NCBI GenBank assembly: GCA_017510065.1
Contig: JAFWOB010000100.1
Location: 1 to 64,000 of the forward strand
DNA from: Parasporobacterium sp.
GTDB lineage: Bacteria; Bacillota; Clostridia; Lachnospirales; Lachnospiraceae
Direction of reading: 5' to 3'
Length of the DNA stretch: 64,000 nt
Positions 8,456-17,679 of this stretch are shown in pieces (positions within the stretch are counted from its first letter, which is position 1; every line of letters begins with the position of its first letter). A model generated the notes under the pieces. That model was not told the DNA's origin. It saw only the letters and a list, made by a program, of their open reading frames with translations, and did not search any database. Both the position numbers and the translations under genes were made by a program.

Positions 8456-10023
8456 ACTCCCTCCTGCTTAGATGACAAAAGAACCGTCCCTTTGTCATCT
8501 TCTGTTACTGTAAAAGGAACAGCCGGGATCGAAGCCATATTGTAGATATTCACTTTGTAAAACGGTGTCTGGGCAAATTCCACCCTGCAGGGAACGGATG
8601 CCATTTCGTCGTTAAACATGATTATGATCTTATCATTCAGGACGCTGACCTCATATTCCGTTTCACTGATCTGATTTCCGGAAGGATCGAATATCCGGAT
8701 CGGAGCAGGCATGTTATCACTGATATACAAGCCTCCCTCCGCATGTTCGCAGCTTATGATCAGACAGTTGTCTTTCCGTGTCAGTTTCACGCCATATGGA
8801 GCGTCACATAGTGTTTTCTCATGGTAAACATGCCCCCTGGCAAGCATCGCAAGACGTTCGCCAACCGGGCGTTTCTTTTTCGGATGAATGTCATAGAAGT
8901 CTCCCACATCTCCGATGGAGGCATACCAGACTTTTTTCAGCTTCTGTGCCGCAAACCGCTGCTGTTCACGCAGCACCGGATAGTATTTTCCTCCCTGTCC
9001 GATCATTTCTCCCAATGGAGCCAGCTGCGTCATAAGAAAGGGCATCTCATCATCAAATCCCCTGCGCCAGCATTCGGTGAGACCTTCCAGCATATCCGCA
9101 TAAATGTCCGGATGATCCTCATCACTTTCCCCCTGATAGTAGATCACACCTCTCAGGGTAAAAGGCATTACCGTCTTAACCATATTATCATAGAGTGCAC
9201 AGGGTCTCCATTCATGCCAGGGACCGATATAGTTTCCTGTTCCGCCTTCTTCAAACTGCTCAAACATTTGCATCAGCTCATCAGGAGAAACCCCTTTCAT
9301 CAGCTTGTTACGCATTTCGAAATCAAAAACCTGATCAGGATCTGACATGGGATTTGTGAAATATGCTTCCCTGGCTTCCTGGATGTCAGGTATGGATGCA
9401 AGCCCTTTTTCATAATCTTCCATCCACACGGAGCCACTGTGCATCAAAGTATCCTGATCCATCCAGCAGCAGGACCTGGTTCCGCCCCAGTTACAGCCGA
9501 TGATCCCGATCGGGACATTCAGATCGGCTCTCAAAGCTCTGGCAAAATAATATGCCACAGCAGAAAAATATTTCAGGTTCTGCGCATCGGCCTGCCTCCA
9601 GAAACCGTATTTTTCATAGGAAAACCGCTCTGCATGCTCCTTAGACGCAATTCTGGGAACATCATAAAAACGGATCAGAGGATCATCGCACATGGAAAGC
9701 ACAGCCTCATAGTCTTGATCATAATACATGTAAAACTCCATGTTTGATTGACCGCCGGCCAGCCAGACTTCACCTACCGCTATATTATGCAAAGTGAGAG
9801 TTTCGGTCTGCGTGCTGATCCTGAGAGTTTCCGATACGGATGCCTTGAGTTCCGGCAAAGTAACCTGCCAGTTTCCGCTGCTGTCACTTTCTGTATCTTC
9901 CTTTATTCCCTGAATACGGACGCTTATTGCTGTAAAGGGTTCTGAAGTTCCCCAGATACGAACCGTTTTTCCTCTTTGCAGAACCATATTGTCCTGAAAC
10001 AGATTTGCTGCTGTTAATTTCAT
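8452..10023 (-). CDS. Sialate O-acetylesterase-like SGNH hydrolase
   Basis: About 523 residues from the ATG at 10023, which has GGGAGA upstream; an upstream in-frame start at 10086 lacks support. The protein shows the SGNH/sialate 9-O-acetylesterase pattern: an N-terminal beta domain (NLFQDNMVLQRG), block I EVWLAGGQSNMEFYM (nucleophile Ser), block II GIIGCNWGGTRS, block III GVIYYQGESDED, and a DIHPKKKRPVGERLA segment with the Asp/His pair. No signal peptide. The last residues (EDDKGTVLLSS) are encoded by the interspersed repeat at 8470-8500, so the natural C-terminus was probably replaced. It overlaps the next esterase gene by 4 bases. Confidence 0.85.
   Translation of the reverse strand: MKLTAANLFQDNMVLQRGKTVRIWGTSEPFTAISVRIQGIKEDTESDSSGNWQVTLPELKASVSETLRISTQTETLTLHNIAVGEVWLAGGQSNMEFYMYYDQDYEAVLSMCDDPLIRFYDVPRIASKEHAERFSYEKYGFWRQADAQNLKYFSAVAYYFARALRADLNVPIGIIGCNWGGTRSCCWMDQDTLMHSGSVWMEDYEKGLASIPDIQEAREAYFTNPMSDPDQVFDFEMRNKLMKGVSPDELMQMFEQFEEGGTGNYIGPWHEWRPCALYDNMVKTVMPFTLRGVIYYQGESDEDHPDIYADMLEGLTECWRRGFDDEMPFLMTQLAPLGEMIGQGGKYYPVLREQQRFAAQKLKKVWYASIGDVGDFYDIHPKKKRPVGERLAMLARGHVYHEKTLCDAPYGVKLTRKDNCLIISCEHAEGGLYISDNMPAPIRIFDPSGNQISETEYEVSVLNDKIIIMFNDEMASVPCRVEFAQTPFYKVNIYNMASIPAVPFTVTEDDKGTVLLSSKQEGV
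8470..8500. repeat. Palindromic GATGACAAAAGAACC repeat inside a gene end
   Basis: Palindromic element with arms AGATGACAAA / TTTGTCATCT, same family as at 1-87. It overlaps the 3' end of the esterase gene and supplies about 10 of its last codons, immediately before the ribosome site of the coupled downstream gene. Confidence 0.7.
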
Positions 10024-10112
10024 ATCTATCTCCCATATATACCGGGGACTGCCCGGGACAGACGCCCCTGACAGTCCCATTATCAACTGCGCTTCTTTAT
10101 ATGTTTTATCTT

Positions 10113-11705
10113 TTAGTCATTCGTAACTCTGTATAGGGTCGTGGCGTCGAATAAACCTCTTTCAATGCGGCAGTAGCCTTTGATATCACTCTGTGTTAAT
10201 GCTGACCGCAGTTCTGAATATGTATTGGAGAAGCACATTTCGTCTTTATACATCTGCTCGACCTCTCCGGCATATTCCTTCGCCTTTGCATCATCCGTTT
10301 CCTGGATCAGGGCATCGATCTTTTCTTCGATCTCGGGAGTTGTCCATTTGCATCCGCCAATGGTAAATGTATCAATAAATGCCTGTTTAAAGGACATCAT
10401 CAGGGTCGGATACCTTACATCAACGGAGTCTCCAACGATGATAAGATCATAATCCCCGCCGTTTGCTGCTTCTACAAACGCAGCTACATCCAGCACATTA
10501 ATCTGTAAATCAATCCCAACCTGCCTCAGATTTTCCTGAACAACGGCCATAATGGCTTCGCCATCAGAAGTACCGAGCATTGTCAGGGTCAGTCCGTCAG
10601 CATAACCTGCTTCTTCAAGAAGAGCTTTTGCGCCTTCTATATCAACTTCTCTTTCTTCACGAGTAAAAGTCTCGTTATAGTATTTACTTCCTTCTGCAAA
10701 ATATCCGTGTATTTCCTGTCCCATACCGCCTGTGGCGATAAAGGCGATCGCATCGAAATTCAGTGCTTTGTCGATTGCTTTACGTACTCTGATATCCGTA
10801 GTTGCTCCGGCTTTTGGTCCCATGTTATAGAACAATCTGGCAGTATTGCCCATGTCATTAACAATGAGAGAAACCCGCTCGTCATTCTGGAATGTAGAAG
10901 CCATGGTAATAGGCATATCTACGGTTACCTGCGCATCGCCTGACTGAACAAGCAATGCTCTGGCAGAAGGATCATTCGTGAAAGTAAACTTGATTTCCTT
11001 AAAATATCCTACATAATCCGGATCCCAATATTCTTCATTCCGTTCCAGAAGAATGTACTGACCGTTTTTCCATTCTTTGAAACGATATCTTCCGGAACCG
11101 AAAATCGGATTCCTGCAGGCCTCTTCAACCCCGCCCAGAGCATTGATTTCATCTTCGCTGAAAATACCGAAATTCGACCATGCGATCATGCTCAGGAGAT
11201 CCGGGGCAACAGTATTGAATTCTACCGTAACAGTATGTTCATCTTCTGCTTCTGCCCCGACAAAGAACCGTCCGGTATCTGAATTACCGCTGTATTCCAT
11301 AAACACATTGATAGAATATACTACATCTGCTGCTTCCAGCAATGTACCATCCGTCATTTTTACATCATCTCTGAGTTTAAAACGGCAGTGCGTCTCATCA
11401 AGCCATTCCCATTCTGTTGCAAGACTTGGTTTTAATTCCCCTGTACCATAATCTACCCGTACAAGTTCATCGGTAAATGCCGCCTGGATCACACACATTT
11501 CATTCTCAAGTTTTCCTGTACCGCCCATCCAGAGTGAAGAGGGTTCTGAAGCCAGTGCAACCACCAGTGTTTCATCGCTTTTTACGGTATTTGGTTCATC
11601 CTGATTTGCAAAATGAATCCCCTCTGCAAATGTATAGGATGAAATTGCCAGAGAAAGCACGATCATGATCACGATAAATGATCTGATCATCTTTTTAATT
11701 GTCAT
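10113..11705 (-). CDS. ABC transporter solute-binding protein, family 5 (peptide/oligosaccharide type)
   Basis: A 530-residue extracellular binding protein of the DppA/OppA family (SBP_bac_5). It has a signal peptide (1-28, TFAEG cleavage region, no lipobox Cys) and the family stretch LKPSLATEWEWLDETHCRFKLRD. Later it has the typical IRVRKAIDKALNFDAI and the repeated EGAKALLEEAGY helix. It should deliver a peptide, or by neighbourhood an oligosaccharide, to a permease, but no permease or ATPase gene is present in the island. It lies upstream of the two esterases and is divergent from the AraC regulator at 11914. Confidence 0.85.
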   Translation of the reverse strand: MTIKKMIRSFIVIMIVLSLAISSYTFAEGIHFANQDEPNTVKSDETLVVALASEPSSLWMGGTGKLENEMCVIQAAFTDELVRVDYGTGELKPSLATEWEWLDETHCRFKLRDDVKMTDGTLLEAADVVYSINVFMEYSGNSDTGRFFVGAEAEDEHTVTVEFNTVAPDLLSMIAWSNFGIFSEDEINALGGVEEACRNPIFGSGRYRFKEWKNGQYILLERNEEYWDPDYVGYFKEIKFTFTNDPSARALLVQSGDAQVTVDMPITMASTFQNDERVSLIVNDMGNTARLFYNMGPKAGATTDIRVRKAIDKALNFDAIAFIATGGMGQEIHGYFAEGSKYYNETFTREEREVDIEGAKALLEEAGYADGLTLTMLGTSDGEAIMAVVQENLRQVGIDLQINVLDVAAFVEAANGGDYDLIIVGDSVDVRYPTLMMSFKQAFIDTFTIGGCKWTTPEIEEKIDALIQETDDAKAKEYAGEVEQMYKDEMCFSNTYSELRSALTQSDIKGYCRIERGLFDATTLYRVTND

Positions 11706-11749
11706 ATGAAAACCTCCTGTTTAATTACAAAACCTGTTATTCTCAATTA

Positions 11750-11787
11750 ATTATAAATAACAACCATCTGTCTGAATGCGCATTCAG
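11750..11787. promoter_or_regulatory. Putative operator and promoter of the island B binding protein
   Basis: A perfect 16-base palindrome CTGAATGCGCATTCAG (11772-11787) overlaps the position expected for the -35 box of a minus-strand promoter whose -10 is TATAAT at 11750-11755. It lies in the divergent space between the binding protein and the AraC gene. It is a plausible regulator site; which protein binds it is not shown. Confidence 0.45.
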
Positions 11788-11913
11788 TTTTGTTTGCTGA
11801 TATAGTAATTATAATGTTCTTCACGGGGATAAAAAATGTCTTATTCACATAAATCAGATGGACATATTAACGATATTTTACTAAAATTATGATAAAACAG
11901 GAGGGTTTAAGTC

Positions 11914-12666
11914 ATGTATTTCAATTACTTTATCCGTAATTTTTCAGAAGGAAATCACCGGATATCACGCAGCTGTTTTCAGTATCTGCTGATATTGAAT
12001 GGGGAAGGATTGCTGCATGTTCCCGATCTCGGGGATTATCCATTGATTCCCCATTCCATGCTGGAACTGCCTTTGGGCAGTCCTGCGGAACTCGAGGTTG
12101 ATAATGACAGAGAGATTACATTTGGCTGCATGGAATTGCATGATTTTTATATTTTTCAATCTGCTGTACAACAGATCCCCTCGAGTCAGACCGAACTGCT
12201 CCGTAAACTGTTCTTTTTTGCATTGGATCTTCAAGGGTTGACAATACCACGGAAAGCAGCCATCCATAATGCATTGGATCACCTGGTATTCGAGGCGATC
12301 ACATCAACCGGCATCATTGTCAATGATATGAATCCTGCGATTTATCATTTCATAGATGAGGTTACACAGAATTACAAAAACCCGGATTATGATTATACAG
12401 CCGGCATACTAAAAAGCGGTTACAGTATGAATCATTTTCGGAAGCTATTCAAGGATACAACAGGCAATACACCCCTGGCATTCTGTCAGATTTTGCGAAT
12501 TGATTATGCAAAAGGCCTGATGCGAAGATATGGACACGATATGTCGATCAAGGAGATCTCCGAACGTGCAGGATTTCGTGACTCCTACTATTTTTCCCGT
12601 CTATTCCGGAAATATGAAAAAATCTCTCCCAGTGAATATATGAATTCACATGAGAGAGATGATTAA
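11914..12666 (+). CDS. AraC-family transcriptional regulator
   Basis: 250 residues: a short N-terminal cupin-like sensor (about 10-110) and a C-terminal double HTH. HTH 1 includes YTAGILKSGYSMNHFRKLFK. HTH 2 is SIKEISERAGFRDSYYFSRLF, followed by the KISPSEYMNSH family signature. The ATG at 11914 follows AGGAGGG. Divergent from the solute-binding protein gene, so it is the likely activator of the island B uptake/esterase operon. Confidence 0.88.
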   Translation: MYFNYFIRNFSEGNHRISRSCFQYLLILNGEGLLHVPDLGDYPLIPHSMLELPLGSPAELEVDNDREITFGCMELHDFYIFQSAVQQIPSSQTELLRKLFFFALDLQGLTIPRKAAIHNALDHLVFEAITSTGIIVNDMNPAIYHFIDEVTQNYKNPDYDYTAGILKSGYSMNHFRKLFKDTTGNTPLAFCQILRIDYAKGLMRRYGHDMSIKEISERAGFRDSYYFSRLFRKYEKISPSEYMNSHERDD

Positions 12667-12699
12667 GGGAGACAGCTTGTCAGCAGGCAATGCACCTGG

Positions 12700-13032
12700 C
12701 GCATATAATGAATTGCTCGATACCACCTAACACAAACGGGCATTCTCTCAATGCGCTGTAATCTCCCGCGAACAGCCGTTTCTCACACTCCACAGCGCTG
12801 ATGGTAACGTGCCTGGAAAATAGTCCCTTCTCGACCAAGCACGTTTTCTTCTCTGTAAAAATCAGTCAGGCTGATGCCGGGAAGATTATCGGGAAACTCC
12901 TCCGATAGCAAGATCAATGGTACCCTTGAGCAGCTTCTGGTACAATTCACTGTTGGATCCTTCTACCAATTTAACGCTGATAATGGGATAACTCTCCTCC
13001 ATAAAAATGAGAGATCCTTCAATTTTCGGGGT
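12700..13032 (-). pseudogene. LysR-type regulator remnant (effector domain only)
   Basis: The minus strand encodes pieces of a LysR substrate-binding domain. VKLVEGSNSELYQKLL followed by GTIDLAIGG corresponds to the first strand-helix-strand of the effector domain. After frame changes come LPGISLTDFYREE, a Val-Glu-Lys-Gly segment and ISAVECEKRLFAGDYSALR. There is no HTH domain and no intact frame; the 5' part ends at the att3 region. It looks like a gene cut by the island B/C junction. Nothing else is visible in 12667-13050. Confidence 0.55.
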
Positions 13033-13054
13033 ATAATCCAATTCAGCAAAAGAA

Positions 13055-13075
13055 AACCCCCGAATTTCGGGGGTT
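13055..13075. terminator. Hairpin terminator beside att3
   Basis: Palindrome AACCCCCGAA / TTCGGGGGTT preceded by AAAAGA on the plus strand, so it can end minus-strand transcripts crossing att3. Different in sequence from the att1/att2 hairpins but in the same position. Confidence 0.65.
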
Positions 13076-13079
13076 CTTC

Positions 13080-13102
13080 CGAGGCGACAACCAGATTTGA
13101 AC
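13080..13102 (-). repeat. att3 (left end of island C): duplicated 3' end of tRNA-Cys
   Basis: 23 bases identical to 21352-21374 at the tRNA-Cys 3' end (ending CCAGATTTGAAC). Together with the tRNA copy it brackets the 8.25-kb island C that carries the integrase. Confidence 0.85.
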
Positions 13103-13162
13103 CCGCCTGAACACCTCAGAAAACACGATAAAATAAAGGAGTATCGCAGGTCAGAACCCATG

Positions 13163-13183
13163 AGGTGTATAGGAAGGTGTATA
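13163..13183 (+). repeat. Integrase arm-type repeats, left end of island C
   Basis: Two direct copies of AGGTGTATA, 12 bases apart (13163 and 13175), about 60 bases inside att3. The right end of the island has AGGTGTACA and AGGTGTATA at 21257 and 21267. Matching pairs inside both ends are what an integrase N-terminal arm-binding domain would use. Confidence 0.6.
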
Positions 13184-13238
13184 CAATCAGCAATCTTAAA
13201 AAAATAATACAATTGATGCTGAAATACAGCTCGATTGT

Positions 13239-14195
13239 TTATTCAAATTCTGTCCTGATCATAAAGTCCTTCGGCAGATTGCATATTTCTGTTTTCAAAA
13301 ATATGGGATAAAAGTATTCGCCTTTCAGTCGTTCAAACTCCAGCCATTCAAATTCATGGGTATGCTGCCCTTCGTGAATCGTAAACTTTTCTCCATATTC
13401 AATCAGGCTTTTATCAGAGATATCAAGCAGAAAATATATGCATAGCTCATGATAATGCAGTTTGTCAACATCCTCTGTAAAGAACCCCTGATTGAGCCAT
13501 AACGGACGTATGATACGAGGTGTAAGTTTTAATTCTTCTTTGATTTCCCGGATGATGGCCGCTTCCGCAGTCTCACCCATTTTCACTCTCCCTCCGGGCA
13601 GATAATAATACGGTGATCGCTCGTCATGCATAGCAAGGATCTTACCATCATGGATCATGATCCCGCAGACCCTGTAATTGAATTTGTTGTTTCCGGCGAT
13701 ATAGGAAATGTCCGATGGTTTCAACTCATTTATAAATTTTTGCATACGGTCCGTGACCAAATACTCTTTCTTCATGGACAGCAGTTCATTCTTGCTCACC
13801 CATTTAAAGGCAGATGTTTCTCCCTCCTGGAGGATAATACTGTCCTTGGCACAATTTGTTACACAAAGGAATTCTACGTAGATTGTGTCACAGCTGATAA
13901 CACGCCCGACTTCTGACAGGTTTTCTGACTTGATCCCGGTTTCCTCCTGCAGCTCTCGGATCGCACATGCAAAAGCATCTTCTCCCTTTAATGCGGAGCC
14001 TCCGGCAGTTGCTTCCCACATCCCGCCAAAATGCTTATGACTATCCCGCTGCATTAACAGATAGTCTCCGTCCGTGTGCCGGACAATGACATCACTTACA
14101 AGATGATATACTTCCTCCGGAATTTTTTCTCCGCGGATCAGAGACACGCCTTCGATCATTTCACCGTTTTTATCATATGCATCCCATATTTCCAT
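13239..14195 (-). CDS. Two-domain NUDIX hydrolase
   Basis: 318 residues with two complete NUDIX folds. Domain 1 (about 30-150) carries the box starting GGSALKGEDAFACAIREL and ending QEETGI. Domain 2 (about 170-310) carries GGRVKMGETAEAAIIREI then KEELKL. Domain 1 resembles IDI/MutT-like 'dinucleotide or prenyl diphosphate' NUDIX proteins (MEIWDAYDKNG start). Tandem fusion is less common than single-domain forms. Both boxes keep the REUxEE metal ligands. The likely role is hydrolysis of nucleotide-diphosphate-linked compounds; substrate unknown. First gene at the left end of island C, transcribed toward att3. Confidence 0.85.
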   Translation of the reverse strand: MEIWDAYDKNGEMIEGVSLIRGEKIPEEVYHLVSDVIVRHTDGDYLLMQRDSHKHFGGMWEATAGGSALKGEDAFACAIRELQEETGIKSENLSEVGRVISCDTIYVEFLCVTNCAKDSIILQEGETSAFKWVSKNELLSMKKEYLVTDRMQKFINELKPSDISYIAGNNKFNYRVCGIMIHDGKILAMHDERSPYYYLPGGRVKMGETAEAAIIREIKEELKLTPRIIRPLWLNQGFFTEDVDKLHYHELCIYFLLDISDKSLIEYGEKFTIHEGQHTHEFEWLEFERLKGEYFYPIFLKTEICNLPKDFMIRTEFE

Positions 14196-14222
14196 CTACT
14201 ACCATCCCTCGTTACATCCCAA

Positions 14223-14342
14223 TTATCGAATAGATACCGTCCATTCATCACCTGAAACTAAATACTGAAACTCTGTGAATTCCGGTGTATTTATAACTCT
14301 TAAGAGATCATCAAAATCATCAACTGTTTTTATTTCCGGCAA
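14223..14342 (-). pseudogene. Short ORF remnant, unknown
   Basis: Minus-strand open stretch coding for VDDFDDLLRVINTPEFTEF and ending SGDEWTVSIR, with a TAA at 14223. The only in-frame start is a TTG (14342) without a ribosome site, and an in-frame stop lies a few codons upstream. Probably the 3' relic of a small acidic protein. The rest of 14196-14532 shows no gene. Confidence 0.3.
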
Positions 14343-14532
14343 ACGGTTATATTCTATCCATTAAAATAGAGTGTATGATCAGATACACATAGAGTAGCAA
14401 ACTTGAATTTTTTTCAGGCAGCGGAATCCTTAAAGAAAGGGGAATCAGTGCCAACACATCCGCTGTACCTCATTCTGTACCCCGGCTATTCATTTCAAAT
14501 GATGATTATTACTTTCCTTAAATTCAACCTAC

Positions 14533-14886
14533 TTACTCTACAGTACTTGTATAGATTCTAATCTCACTCGTTTGATAATTGATAAAAAAACTGAATGGGT
14601 TTTCATCATCCCATTCCGGAAACTTATTGGTAATCTCATCATCAACGCGGATGCGGAAGTTGGAAACATTCTTATCTTCCTGCATAGCCAAATAGTTTTC
14701 TTTGGTTTGGTTCATATAGGAAATGGGTTTTCCCCAAATACTTAATGCAACGATTGCCACTATCAGTCCAACGCAAACAAAACCAAGGATTGTAGCAAGA
14801 ACTCTCTTGCGCTTCTTTGCCAAGATTATAAATGCAGCAAATGCGACAACACACAGACAAATCAGAATAATAGTTACTGTAGTCAT
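14533..14886 (-). CDS. Small membrane protein, unknown
   Basis: 117 residues. Two transmembrane helices (about 4-22 and 30-50) with a basic KKRKR loop between them, then a polar extracytoplasmic or cytoplasmic tail with VDDEITNKFPEWDDENP. No family recognised. It stands alone in island C, with ribosome site GAGGAG before the ATG at 14886. Confidence 0.6.
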   Translation of the reverse strand: MTTVTIILICLCVVAFAAFIILAKKRKRVLATILGFVCVGLIVAIVALSIWGKPISYMNQTKENYLAMQEDKNVSNFRIRVDDEITNKFPEWDDENPFSFFINYQTSEIRIYTSTVE

Positions 14887-15036
14887 ATCCGAACTCCTCT
14901 AAACACTATCAATTGCCGACTGTTTTCAAGCAGCTGTTTTATTATAACAAATGAACGACCAAAAAAGTACAAATCTATAAAAAATGTGTTCAAATGTGAA
15001 CACATTCAATAAGAATCAAAAGTGTGACATCCATTT

Positions 15037-15738
15037 TTAGTTTTCCGGTTTCTTCAACCACCTCCGTATCAGTTCACCAGTTAATCCTATCATGATGAAT
15101 CCATACCAGTTTTCAAAAAAGAATATGTTCGCCATTGCCGGGATTATACCAATATATAATCCTGGCCCGATCCATCGCATGTCCACACCAAATATCTCCA
15201 ACAGATTAATCACTGCAGCCAGGAGCAAGACAACTGAAAAGGCAAGAACAATCAGAAGCCCTGTAAATGTTGCTTTTCTCTCTACCGTGTTTTTCTTTAA
15301 TGACCGGATCTTTACATTCTGAGCCACAGCAATCATAATCAGAACCCCTATGGCTGCACTCATCAACGGTCGCAGTACATAGAGGAACAAAGCTCGCCAT
15401 GTACTGTTAAGTGTCTCACTGGTTATCACCCGTGAATAACCGTTAAACCAATAAAGGAAAGCACCCATTACAATGATCAGGAATACACAAATTCCGATTC
15501 GTATCACGCGATGTATGAGGTCTTTTCGGGTCATCTCTTTTTCACCATAGATCAGGTTATTCACACCAACGCCATATATCTCTGCGATGCGGATCAGTGT
15601 ATCCACATCCGGCCGTGACCTTCCGGTTTCATAATTGGACACAGTCTGCCGTGTAACGTATAACTTCTCTGCCATTTCTTCCTGGCTGTAGTGGTTTCTA
15701 ATACGGAATTCTTTAATGTTTTTCCCTATATCTCTCAT
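15037..15738 (-). CDS. XRE-family membrane-associated regulator
   Basis: 233 residues: an N-terminal HTH_3 domain (residues 4-60, IKEFRIRNHYSQEEMAEKL and VTRQTVSNYETGRSRPD) and then four predicted membrane helices (about 78-100, 115-140, 160-185, 195-220). HTH plus membrane domain suggests a membrane-tethered sensor-regulator. It is preceded 19 bases upstream by the lipoprotein gene 15758-17128, which reads in the same direction. The pair probably forms one unit, the lipoprotein perhaps being sensed or regulated. Confidence 0.75.
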   Translation of the reverse strand: MRDIGKNIKEFRIRNHYSQEEMAEKLYVTRQTVSNYETGRSRPDVDTLIRIAEIYGVGVNNLIYGEKEMTRKDLIHRVIRIGICVFLIIVMGAFLYWFNGYSRVITSETLNSTWRALFLYVLRPLMSAAIGVLIMIAVAQNVKIRSLKKNTVERKATFTGLLIVLAFSVVLLLAAVINLLEIFGVDMRWIGPGLYIGIIPAMANIFFFENWYGFIMIGLTGELIRRWLKKPEN

Positions 15739-15757
15739 ATTTGAATCCTTTTACTGT

Positions 15758-17128
15758 CTATCGGCCATCTTCCGGTTTTATTACACTTCCGTCCATTGCA
15801 CTGATAGTCATAATCACGTCCTCTTCTCCATAGAGTGGGGAGGTTACAGTCTCAATTCCATAATAACATGTATTTCTGCCTTTGAAATTCCAGACAGGTG
15901 TCATCATATATTCGGCCTCATCCTGCAATGTCCGGATTCTGACAAGGCCCAGTTCTATATTGGATATCTGTACTTTCATGCTCAGCGGATAAGTGTGATA
16001 CACCGGGTTATAAAATCCTTCCACATACTTTCCGTCCTGCATCTGTCCTTGAAGACATGTAATTGCTTCCTGCGGACTGATGACCGGTATCTCCAGATCC
16101 AGTGTATCCACCACTTCCAGCGGATCCATATAATCCATATTTACAATCCTTCCGTTACTGTACTGGATATGTAGTTTTTCATAATCATACCGGTAAGGAT
16201 ATGAGGTCAGGTCAGGGGAATAGAAAATAAAATCCTGATCGAGGACTGAGCATCCTGCATATTGAGGAACCAATTCCATATCATAATAATAGCCTGCATT
16301 CCTGATCAGGGATACATCCTTTTCTTTATTATGCTGATCACTTTGGTATTTCATTTTGCAACTGGTGATTATCCATTTATCTCCCAACCCCAGCTTCCAG
16401 AGTTTGTTCCTGACATAGTTCTCAGCCTCTTCAGGGCTCTCCTTTAGTTCTTCCTCCTGATATCCATCCTCAATCCAAAAGCGGAACCAGTTCAGGATAA
16501 AGTTCTCTTTTACTGTTGTGGTGCAATCCACAAAGGCAGTTTTTCCGTCAATGTCTGAAAATACTTTAATCTCTTCGTTCAGTTCTTCTGAGTCATCTCC
16601 CATCGCATCATTATACGCTTGCAAATACGGATCCTCCTTGAAGATCCAGTCTGTTTCCTGCGGAACATAGGTTTCTTGGGCATTTGGAAGCATACTTTCA
16701 AATGCAGCAATTTCTCTCTGATACAAATCCTTTCGGTATTCGTATAATTCCGGTTCTGTTTCCTGATCCAGAGAGTCCAACCAGTTTTGATCCCGTTCAA
16801 TCAGCGAAAGCAATTCTTCTCTGGTTTTAGGAGTGTTTACTTCATAGATTTCATCATTTTCAAACAGTACTTCTGCATACTGTTTTACCTCATCGCCAGT
16901 GAAAGTATACTGGACTGTTTTCACAATTGCTTCAGGGTTCCCATGAATCGTAATATCGGCATCAATCGTTACTTCTATCTTGTCATCAATGATAAAGGAG
17001 CCTGTATAACGATCTTCCAGTTCTTGTGCGCCGGTCACAGATGAACTCATAAACATTTTGCATCCGGTAAACAATATAATCATTACCATGATTGCCATGA
17101 TCTGCCTGTAGAGTTGATAATGCTTCAT
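15758..17128 (-). CDS. Large lipoprotein of unknown function
   Basis: 456 residues with a lipoprotein signal peptide (hydrophobic 10-20, lipobox LFTGC, Cys about 23). The mature part is acidic and soluble, with long helices in the middle (VNTPKTREELLSLIERD) and beta-rich C-terminal half (YYYDMELVPQYAG, MDYMDPLEVVDTLDLEIP). It ends with DVIMTISAMDGSVIKPEDG, similar in style to PepSY-like or YcdB-type domains. No confident family. Notably, this is the only clear lipobox in the window. The ATG at 17128 has AGGAGG upstream. Co-directional with the XRE regulator. Confidence 0.6.
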   Translation of the reverse strand: MKHYQLYRQIMAIMVMIILFTGCKMFMSSSVTGAQELEDRYTGSFIIDDKIEVTIDADITIHGNPEAIVKTVQYTFTGDEVKQYAEVLFENDEIYEVNTPKTREELLSLIERDQNWLDSLDQETEPELYEYRKDLYQREIAAFESMLPNAQETYVPQETDWIFKEDPYLQAYNDAMGDDSEELNEEIKVFSDIDGKTAFVDCTTTVKENFILNWFRFWIEDGYQEEELKESPEEAENYVRNKLWKLGLGDKWIITSCKMKYQSDQHNKEKDVSLIRNAGYYYDMELVPQYAGCSVLDQDFIFYSPDLTSYPYRYDYEKLHIQYSNGRIVNMDYMDPLEVVDTLDLEIPVISPQEAITCLQGQMQDGKYVEGFYNPVYHTYPLSMKVQISNIELGLVRIRTLQDEAEYMMTPVWNFKGRNTCYYGIETVTSPLYGEEDVIMTISAMDGSVIKPEDGR

Positions 17129-17243
17129 TTAAAAAACCTCCTGTTTGATTATAGCAGGAGGATAGGATAATAAGAGAAAAAAGTAACGCAAATTATCTTT
17201 GCAAAACGTGTTTGACTAGAAACAGATGAATAAACCCCTTCAT

Positions 17244-17277
17244 GCCCGCAGTGAGTTGCTGCGGGCTTTGTTGTTTT
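17244..17277 (+). terminator. Terminator-like hairpin
   Basis: GCCCGCA / TGCGGGC stem followed by TTTGTTGTTTT. It faces plus-strand transcription, although no plus-strand gene is visible upstream of it. The surrounding 17129-17541 gap otherwise holds only the left arm of the inverted repeat described at 17405. Confidence 0.5.
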
Positions 17278-17404
17278 CCTGTCACTCCCCGGTTTTTTGT
17301 TTCAGGAATAGTTTCCGTTTCTGCATTCTATACAAACGATCACATTTAAAGTCAGGATTATATTATAAAGAACTTTACGACTTTAGCTATAATCTGTTTT
17401 CCAA

Positions 17405-17485
17405 CCAGGGTCTGGGAATCCCAGCAAGTTGTCTTTTTATAGCTTCCGGAAGGAAGATTACGTAAAAAGACGATGCTTGCTAAGA
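17405..17485 (+). repeat. Left arm of inverted repeat flanking the sigma-like gene
   Basis: 17466-17485 (AAAGACGATGCTTGCTAAGA) is a perfect 20-base inverted match to 18873-18892. An imperfect match extends outward: CCAGGGTCTGGGAATCCCAG here against the reverse complement of 18901-18934. The arms bracket one gene, 17680-18705. Confidence 0.7.
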
Positions 17486-17679
17486 ATATCCCGCGAAATC
17501 ATGACCAAAATCCCCCATTAAATACTTTTCGCCCATAGCTGTTGAACTTCTTCATCACCTTCCCTGAAAATCAAAAAGCGGCATTGAAAAACGAACATTT
17601 GTTCGCTATTATTATCATGCTCTACTACGGGAGCCACAGAGAAAAACAGGACCATAGAAGCATAGAAACAGAGAGGCAA

